NCBI GenBank assembly: GCA_030605705.1
Contig: JAUWHU010000153.1
Coordinates: forward strand, 1 to 9,224
Reading direction: 5' to 3'
DNA from: Thermoflexia bacterium
GTDB taxonomy: Bacteria > Chloroflexota > Anaerolineae > B4-G1 > SLSP01
DNA length: 9,224 bases
Shown one piece after another: positions 5,619 to 9,224 of the stretch. The position numbers and the translations under genes are program-made. Every line of letters begins with the position of its first letter. The first letter of the stretch is position 1. The notes below the pieces were generated by a model that made no database searches, was not told the DNA's origin, and saw nothing but the letters and a program-made list of their open reading frames with translations.

Positions 5619-5734
5619 AAAAATTAATTTTCTGAAGGCTAAGTTTAAAATCTCTGTGTTCTTCGCCATCGGTCATAAGACCTCATGGTCGTTGATGTCT
5701 CTGTGGTGAATTTCTTGGTTTTTTCAGTAGACTC
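5619..5734. repeat. CACCACAGAG dispersed repeat, copy B
   Basis: Inverse of 2861-2948. Shared blocks include TTAATTTTCTGAAGG-like, AAGTTTAAAATCTCTGTG, CTCTGTGGTGAA and TTCTTGGTTTTTTCAGTAG. It carries about 30 extra bases (5665-5696 or so) containing a GGTCATAAGACC small palindrome in place of the repeat middle. It ends 17 bases before the T-box promoter. Confidence 0.75.
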
Positions 5735-5750
5735 GTTACTGAAATTGAGG

Positions 5751-5778
5751 TTGACAACCTGCCTGGAGTGGCTATAAT
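5751..5778 (+). promoter_or_regulatory. Consensus sigma-70 promoter of the T-box/cysH/valS unit
   Basis: -35 TTGACA (5751-5756) and -10 TATAAT (5773-5778), both perfect, with a 16-base spacer. The expected start near 5785 is followed at once by a small hairpin CTTTGA-TACG-TCAAAG (5787-5802) with a UNCG-type loop, which would protect the 5' end of the T-box RNA. Confidence 0.9.
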
Positions 5779-5784
5779 TGGAAT

Positions 5785-6076
5785 AACTTTGATACGTCAA
5801 AGACGATGAAGGGGAGGAGTAGGTCATTTCGACACTGGCGAACCGGCCGCGAGTCGGGCAGAGAAGGGAGCCACAGGTTGCAAGCTCTCCGCAGTGTTCA
5901 CGATTGAAGGTCGCCCCGGAGTTGAGCAGTCGAACCGTGAATCAGTAGACTGCTACGGGTTCGCCCGTTACAGCGAGCGTCCTTTGTTTGTTGAGGGCGA
6001 CAGAGTGTACCGGTCAAGCCGGTAAATCAGGGTGGTACCACGGAGGCCCACTTCGTCCCTGGACGAGGTGGGTTTT
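5785..6076 (+). promoter_or_regulatory. T-box riboswitch, probably tRNA-Val (GTC specifier)
   Basis: A transcriptional T-box leader that senses uncharged tRNA. Stem I carries the loop-E halves AGTA (5818-5821) and GAA (5906-5908), and an apical region around 5866-5890. After GAA come G and then GTC (5910-5912), read as the Val specifier codon, followed by GCCCCGGAG closing the stem. The T-box core AGGGTGGTACCACGG (6029-6043) presents TGGT in the bulge, complementary to an ACCA end. This fits tRNA-Val (discriminator A) and argues against tRNA-Cys or tRNA-Gly, whose usual discriminator is U. CAGGG (6028-6032) pairs with CCCTG (6057-6061) in the antiterminator, competing with the terminator at 6047-6076. 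The nearest gene is cysH; valS is the second. T-box identity is firm; Val assignment rests on specifier, bulge and valS together. Confidence 0.92.
6047..6076 (+). terminator. T-box-controlled intrinsic terminator
   Basis: CCCACTTCGTCC (6047-6058) pairs with GGACGAGGTGGG (6061-6072), one G-T wobble, followed by TTTT and GTGTGTTT. Its 5' arm overlaps the CCCTG used by the antiterminator, so both cannot form together. Confidence 0.92.
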
Positions 6077-6084
6077 GTGTGTTT

Positions 6085-6232
6085 GAGAGACAGAGAAGAG
6101 AGACAGAGATAGAGATAGAGAAGAGAGATAGAGACGGAGAGATAGAGACAGAAATATAGATAGAGAAGAGAGATAGAGATGGAGATAGAGATAGAGAGAC
6201 AGAGATAGAGAGATAGAGAAGAGAGACAGAGA
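6085..6232 (+). repeat. GA-rich homopurine tract, second copy
   Basis: About 150 bases of irregular GAGATA / GAGACA / GAAGAG units on the + strand, starting eight bases after the T-run of the T-box terminator. In the read-through transcript it would be a long purine-rich 5' UTR before cysH. Minus-strand frames through it are Ser/Leu-repeat artefacts, not genes. Confidence 0.9.
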
Positions 6233-6234
6233 TC

Positions 6235-6297
6235 GCAGAGGTTTTCTTCTTTGTTTTTCTCTGTGTTCTCTGTGCCTCTGTGGTGAATTTCCTTTTT
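6235..6297. repeat. CACCACAGAG dispersed repeat, copy C
   Basis: Contains TTTTTCTCTGTGTTCTCTGT and GCCTCTGTGGTGAATTTC, same orientation as copy B and inverse of copy A. It joins the GA tract to the cysH ribosome-binding region. From here to the cysH start (6298-6328) only the weak TTAGGA site is seen. Confidence 0.75.
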
Positions 6298-6328
6298 GGT
6301 TCGGGCTTGTCCAGGTTAGGAAAATAAC

Positions 6329-7048
6329 ATGGTGAATCTGGCAATTGAGCAATACCTTGATGATATGCACTCCCAGCAGGCAGCGCCGGAAGAAATCCTT
6401 GAATGGGCCTGGAAGACCTTTGCTCCGGCGGTGGCGGCCAGTTCGTCTTTTCAGACGCAGAGTGTGCCGCTTCTGCACATGATCTCGCGGGTTTGCCCGG
6501 AGCTGCCGGTGATTTTCGTGGATACGGGCTTTCACTTTCCGGGGACGCTGGCTTTCCGGGACATGCTCCAGGAACGTCTGGGATTGAACATTGTCGTAGC
6601 GCGACCGGAGCGCACGCCCGATGAGCTGGCTCAGGAGTATGGGGAGGATCTTTTCCGCCACGACCCGGATTTGTGCTGCTATCTCAACAAGGTCAAGCCA
6701 CTGCAGCAAGCCCTGGAAGGGATGTGCGCCTGGGTCACCGGCGTGCGGCACGATCAGACCGCCAGCCGGGGGCAGATGCGGAGCCTGGAACCGCAGCTGT
6801 CGGGCGTGGTCAAAATCCATCCCTTGCTCCGGTGGACGCGGGAAATGCTGGAGGAATACCGCCGTCGCTACGCTTTGCCGGCGCATCCCCTCCACGAGTT
6901 TGGGTATCTCAGCGTGGGTTGCGCGCCCTGCACGCATCCTGTTCTCAAAGCGGATGACGAGCGTGCGGGCCGCTGGGCCGGGACGGGGAAACGAGAGTGT
7001 GGATTGCACCTCGATCTGGGGTCTGTCAAGGATGTGCGGGGAGAATAG
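6329..7048 (+). CDS. cysH: Assimilatory APS/PAPS reductase (CysH), Fe-S type
   Basis: A 239-residue adenylyl-sulfate reductase that reduces activated sulfate to sulfite with thioredoxin or glutaredoxin, a cytoplasmic step of cysteine synthesis. The nucleotide-binding region is AASSSFQTQSVPLLHM (36-51), followed by FVDTGFHFPGT (63-73). The [4Fe-4S] cysteines of the APS-reducing type are all present: CC at 116-117 in DLCCYLNKVKPL, and C198/C201 in VGCAPCT. The catalytic Cys is C224 in KRECGLH near the C-terminus. This pattern favours APS over PAPS as substrate. The ATG at 6329 follows TTAGGA by seven bases. It lies downstream of a T-box whose specifier reads as Val, not Cys, and before valS, with repeats on both sides. 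No other sulfate genes (ATP sulfurylase, sulfite reductase) are in view. I suspect it was inserted into a valS unit. Confidence 0.94.
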   Translation: MVNLAIEQYLDDMHSQQAAPEEILEWAWKTFAPAVAASSSFQTQSVPLLHMISRVCPELPVIFVDTGFHFPGTLAFRDMLQERLGLNIVVARPERTPDELAQEYGEDLFRHDPDLCCYLNKVKPLQQALEGMCAWVTGVRHDQTASRGQMRSLEPQLSGVVKIHPLLRWTREMLEEYRRRYALPAHPLHEFGYLSVGCAPCTHPVLKADDERAGRWAGTGKRECGLHLDLGSVKDVRGE

Positions 7049-7050
7049 AT

Positions 7051-7184
7051 GAGGAGATAGAGATAGAGAAAAGAGAGACAGAGACAGAGACAGAGACAGA
7101 GAAAAGAGAGATAGAGACAGAGAGAGGGGAGAATGGAGAACAGAGAATGGAGAATAGAGAATGGAGAATAGAGAATGGAGAGTG
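7051..7184 (+). repeat. GA-rich homopurine tract, third copy
   Basis: Starts two bases after the cysH stop. The first part is GAGATA/GAGACA units; the second (about 7128-7182) becomes GGAGAATAGAGAAT repeats. It ends with GGTAAATGGCGAATG, similar to the short repeats at 1573-1614. Non-coding. Confidence 0.88.
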
Positions 7185-7202
7185 GTAAATGGCGAATGTT
7201 GG

Positions 7203-7330
7203 CACGCTGGGACGCTGAGACGCTATGACGCTGAGACGCTGAGACGCTGAGACGCTGAAACGCTGAGACGCTGAGACGCTATGACGCTGAAACGCTGAAA
7301 CGCTGAGACGCTATGACGCTGAAACGCTGT
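7203..7330 (+). repeat. Tandem array of an 8-bp unit (GACGCTGA), 16 copies
   Basis: Sixteen uninterrupted 8-base units. Most are GACGCTGA, with AACGCTGA (units 8, 12, 13), GACGCTAT (units 3, 10, 14) and diverged end units CACGCTGG and AACGCTGT. The unit length is not a multiple of three, so all three frames cycle; I see no coding role. It is not CRISPR, as there are no spacers. Confidence 0.93.
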
Positions 7331-7348
7331 ATTGATAAAGGAGACGCC

Positions 7349-7432
7349 GTGTGTTTGCGCACATCAGCCAAGCACGAAAATGGCGCTCCTGTTGTTCGAC
7401 TTGAGGACTTGACGACAACTTTTAACTTGTAA
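7349..7432 (+). CDS. Small ORF (27 aa) before valS, possible gene remnant
   Basis: GTG start five bases after AAAGGAG, 27 codons, TAA at 7430-7432. The second half, APVVRLEDLTTTF, resembles the extreme N-terminus of many ABC-transporter ATPases (VVRLEDLTKTFG). The frame ends inside the 14-bp tandem repeat at 7417-7472, so it may be the truncated start of a lost gene. It could equally be a short translated leader of valS or chance. I do not assign a function. Confidence 0.3.
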   Translation: MCLRTSAKHENGAPVVRLEDLTTTFNL

Positions 7433-7472
7433 CTTTTAACTCGTAACTTTTAACGTATAACTTTTATTTTCG
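7417..7472 (+). repeat. 14-bp AT-rich tandem repeat before valS
   Basis: Four units starting AACTTTTA: AACTTTTAACTTGT, AACTTTTAACTCGT, AACTTTTAACGTAT and a diverged AACTTTTATTTTCG. The array ends directly at the valS Shine-Dalgarno, so it forms an AT-rich, probably unstructured, region upstream of the start site. Confidence 0.85.
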
Positions 7473-7480
7473 GAGGAGAG

Positions 7481-9224
7481 ATGACTGAATTATCCAAAAC
7501 CTATAATCCGCAGGAACATGAGCAGCAGCTCTACGAGTGGTGGGAGGCGCAGGGCTACTTCAAGCCCGAAACGTTGGTCGAGAAGGGGCTGGCTGCGCCG
7601 GATGGCAAGCGTTTCTGCATCACCATGCCGCCGCCTAACGTGACCGGTGTCCTGCACCTGGGACAGGCTATGACCGCGGCCATCGAGGACTTGATGACGC
7701 GCTATTACCGGATGCGCGGCTGCGAGACGCTCTTCCTGCCCGGCAGCGACCACGCCGGCATCGCCACGCAGAACGTGGTGGAGCGCGAACTCGCCAAAGA
7801 GGGCCTGACCCGCCACGATCTGGGCCGGGAGGCTTTCGTCGCGCGCGTGTGGCAATGGAAAGAGCAGACCGGTGCGCGCATCACCGACCAGCACCGGCGG
7901 CTCGGCATCTCCTGTGATTGGGAACGCGAGCGGTTCACGTTGGACGAGGGCTTGAGTCACGCCGTGCGCCGGGCTTTCTGCACCCTCTACGAGCGCGATC
8001 TCATTTACCGTGGGCCGTACATGGTCAACTGGTGTCCGCGCTGCGAATCCGCCATCTCTGATCTGGAGGTGATCCCCCACGAGCACGACAGCCACCTGTG
8101 GGTCATTCGCTACCCTATCGTCAACGCGGACTGGGATAAACCCCAGCACCCCTGGGGTAGTGGCCGTTGGGCCGAGGGCGCGACTCAGTTCATCGAGATG
8201 GCAACGACGCGCCCGGAGACCATCTTAGGCGATAGCGGTGTCGCCGTCCACTCCGACGATGCGCGCTGGCGCGAGTTCGTGGGCGGCGAGGCGGTGTTGC
8301 CCGCCATCGGGCGTCGCATCCCCATCGTTGGCGATGATGTGGTGGACCCGGAGTTCGGCACGGGCGCGGTGAAGGTGACGCCCGCTCACGACCCCATCGA
8401 CTACGAGATCGGGATGCGCCATCACTTGCCCCAGATTGACGTGATGAGCGACACGGCGACGATGAACGCCGAGGCCGGCCCCTACGCGGGCCTGGATCGC
8501 GCTGCGTGCCGGGAAGCCATCGTGGCGGACTTCGAGAAGGAAGGGTTGCTGGTCAAGATCGAAGCTTACCGGCACAGTGTGGGGCACTGCCAGCGCTGCG
8601 ATACCATCATCGAGCCGCGCATCAGCACCCAGTGGTTCGTGCGCGCCAAATCGTTGGCGGAACAGGCAATGGAGGTTGTTCGCTCCGGCGAAATGCGTAT
8701 CATCCCGGAGCGTTTCGAGAAGGTCTTTTTCCACTGGATGGAGAACATCCGCGATTGGTGCATCAGCCGCCAGCTCTGGTGGGGGCATCGCATCCCGGTG
8801 TGGTACTGCGCCGCTTGCAACCGCCAGTGGAGCGCGATCGAAGACCCTACGACCTGCCCACAGTGTGGCAGCAGCGCCATCCGGCAGGATGAGGATGTGC
8901 TCGATACCTGGTTCTCCTCCGGCCTGTGGCCTTTTTCCACCTTAGGTTGGCCCGACGAGGAATCTTCCGATTTCCGGCGTTACTTCCCCAACGATATGCG
9001 CGAGACCGGCTACGACATCATCTTCTTCTGGGTGGCTCGAGAGACGATGTTATCGTTAGCGTTGCTGGGCCGCGCGCCGTACTCCACCGTCTATCTGCAC
9101 GGCCTCATCCGCAACGAGTGTGGCGAGAAGATCAGTAAATCCATGCCCGATGCGTGGAAATACGACCCACTTTACATCATCGAGGAGTACGGCACCGACG
9201 CGCTGCGCTACACGCTGACCACCT
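7481..9224 (+). CDS. valS: Valyl-tRNA synthetase, N-terminal two thirds (3' end outside window)
   Basis: 581 codons of a class Ia synthetase that charges tRNA-Val in the cytoplasm; the full protein is usually 880-950 residues. The start ATG follows GGAGGAGAG directly. Visible parts are the N-terminal YNPQEHEQQLYEWWEAQGYF, the HIGH-type motif PPPNVTGVLHLGQ (residues 50-62, with Gln instead of the last His), LPGSDHAGIATQ, and the CP1 editing domain with ATTRPETILGD (241-247 onward) and GTGAVKVTPAHDP. Later come Cys pairs typical of zinc ribbons (HCQRC; CAAC...CPQC), DVLDTWFSSGLWPFSTLGWP, and the KMSKS-type loop GEKISKS (K550-S554). The editing and catalytic domains appear intact. The Val T-box at 5785-6076 is its expected regulator, although cysH and about 1.4 kb lie between. 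No internal promoter is evident in the 430-base repeat-filled gap. Confidence 0.96.
   Translation, partial: MTELSKTYNPQEHEQQLYEWWEAQGYFKPETLVEKGLAAPDGKRFCITMPPPNVTGVLHLGQAMTAAIEDLMTRYYRMRGCETLFLPGSDHAGIATQNVVERELAKEGLTRHDLGREAFVARVWQWKEQTGARITDQHRRLGISCDWERERFTLDEGLSHAVRRAFCTLYERDLIYRGPYMVNWCPRCESAISDLEVIPHEHDSHLWVIRYPIVNADWDKPQHPWGSGRWAEGATQFIEMATTRPETILGDSGVAVHSDDARWREFVGGEAVLPAIGRRIPIVGDDVVDPEFGTGAVKVTPAHDPIDYEIGMRHHLPQIDVMSDTATMNAEAGPYAGLDRAACREAIVADFEKEGLLVKIEAYRHSVGHCQRCDTIIEPRISTQWFVRAKSLAEQAMEVVRSGEMRIIPERFEKVFFHWMENIRDWCISRQLWWGHRIPVWYCAACNRQWSAIEDPTTCPQCGSSAIRQDEDVLDTWFSSGLWPFSTLGWPDEESSDFRRYFPNDMRETGYDIIFFWVARETMLSLALLGRAPYSTVYLHGLIRNECGEKISKSMPDAWKYDPLYIIEEYGTDALRYTLTT

Noticed and set aside
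5355..5669. Minus-strand 104-codon frame between rsh and the T-box
   Set aside because: It runs through the MITE copy 2 and CACCACAGAG copy B; composition follows the repeats and there is no ribosome site.
5909..5911. Gly (GGT) as T-box specifier codon
   Set aside because: The frame one base earlier is possible, but the TGGT bulge needs an A discriminator, unlike usual tRNA-Gly, and valS downstream fits GTC.
6014..7009. Long minus-strand frame opposite cysH and the GA tract
   Set aside because: It is the antisense shadow of cysH continued through GA repeats that yield Ser/Leu runs; cysH on the + strand has all family motifs.
7203..7330. CRISPR array
   Set aside because: Units are 8 bp and directly adjacent with no spacers and no cas genes.
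7490..8788. Minus-strand frames opposite valS
   Set aside because: They are antisense shadows of a GC-rich coding region; the + frame encodes an unmistakable ValS.

Overview
The window looks like part of a bacterial chromosome, most likely a Chloroflexota (Anaerolineae-like) genome. That assignment is inference. It rests on moderately GC-rich housekeeping genes with strong Shine-Dalgarno sites, a transcriptional T-box, a SlyD/Csp pair, and the amount of intergenic space filled by dispersed and low-complexity repeats (GA-rich tracts, CACCACAGAG-type repeats, a MITE-like palindrome).

Layout. On the + strand, 1-311 is the 3' end of rtcB, followed at once by a purine-only GA tract. A minus-strand block then runs leftwards from about 5.3 kb to 0.45 kb: an RSH-family (p)ppGpp enzyme (5289-3352), a newly noticed Ile/Leu-rich leader peptide with an intrinsic terminator (3195-3060), a LysN-like PLP aminotransferase (2835-1615), a SlyD-type FKBP prolyl isomerase (1244-756) and a cold-shock protein (712-512), closed by a terminator at 454-486. 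From 5751 a plus-strand block starts with a perfect TTGACA/TATAAT promoter, then a T-box riboswitch (about 5785-6076) whose features fit tRNA-Val, then cysH (6329-7048), then valS (7481 to beyond the window end).

Functional theme. Several parts respond to amino-acid or tRNA-charging status: the Val T-box with valS, the RSH enzyme with an intact hydrolase but an apparently dead synthetase domain, and the branched-chain-rich attenuator-like leader in front of an aminotransferase. SlyD and Csp form a separate folding/stress pair with its own promoter and a terminator-like hairpin in the leader.

Repeats. The intergenic space is heavily invaded. There are two inverted copies of a ~128-bp palindromic MITE-like element (1383-1509, 5433-5561), at least three copies of a CACCACAGAG repeat (2861-3022, 5619-5734, 6235-6297), three GA-rich tracts placed directly after stop codons or a terminator, an 8-bp tandem array (7203-7330) and a 14-bp tandem array (7417-7472). 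cysH sits between such repeats, between the Val T-box and valS, as if inserted into an older T-box-valS unit.
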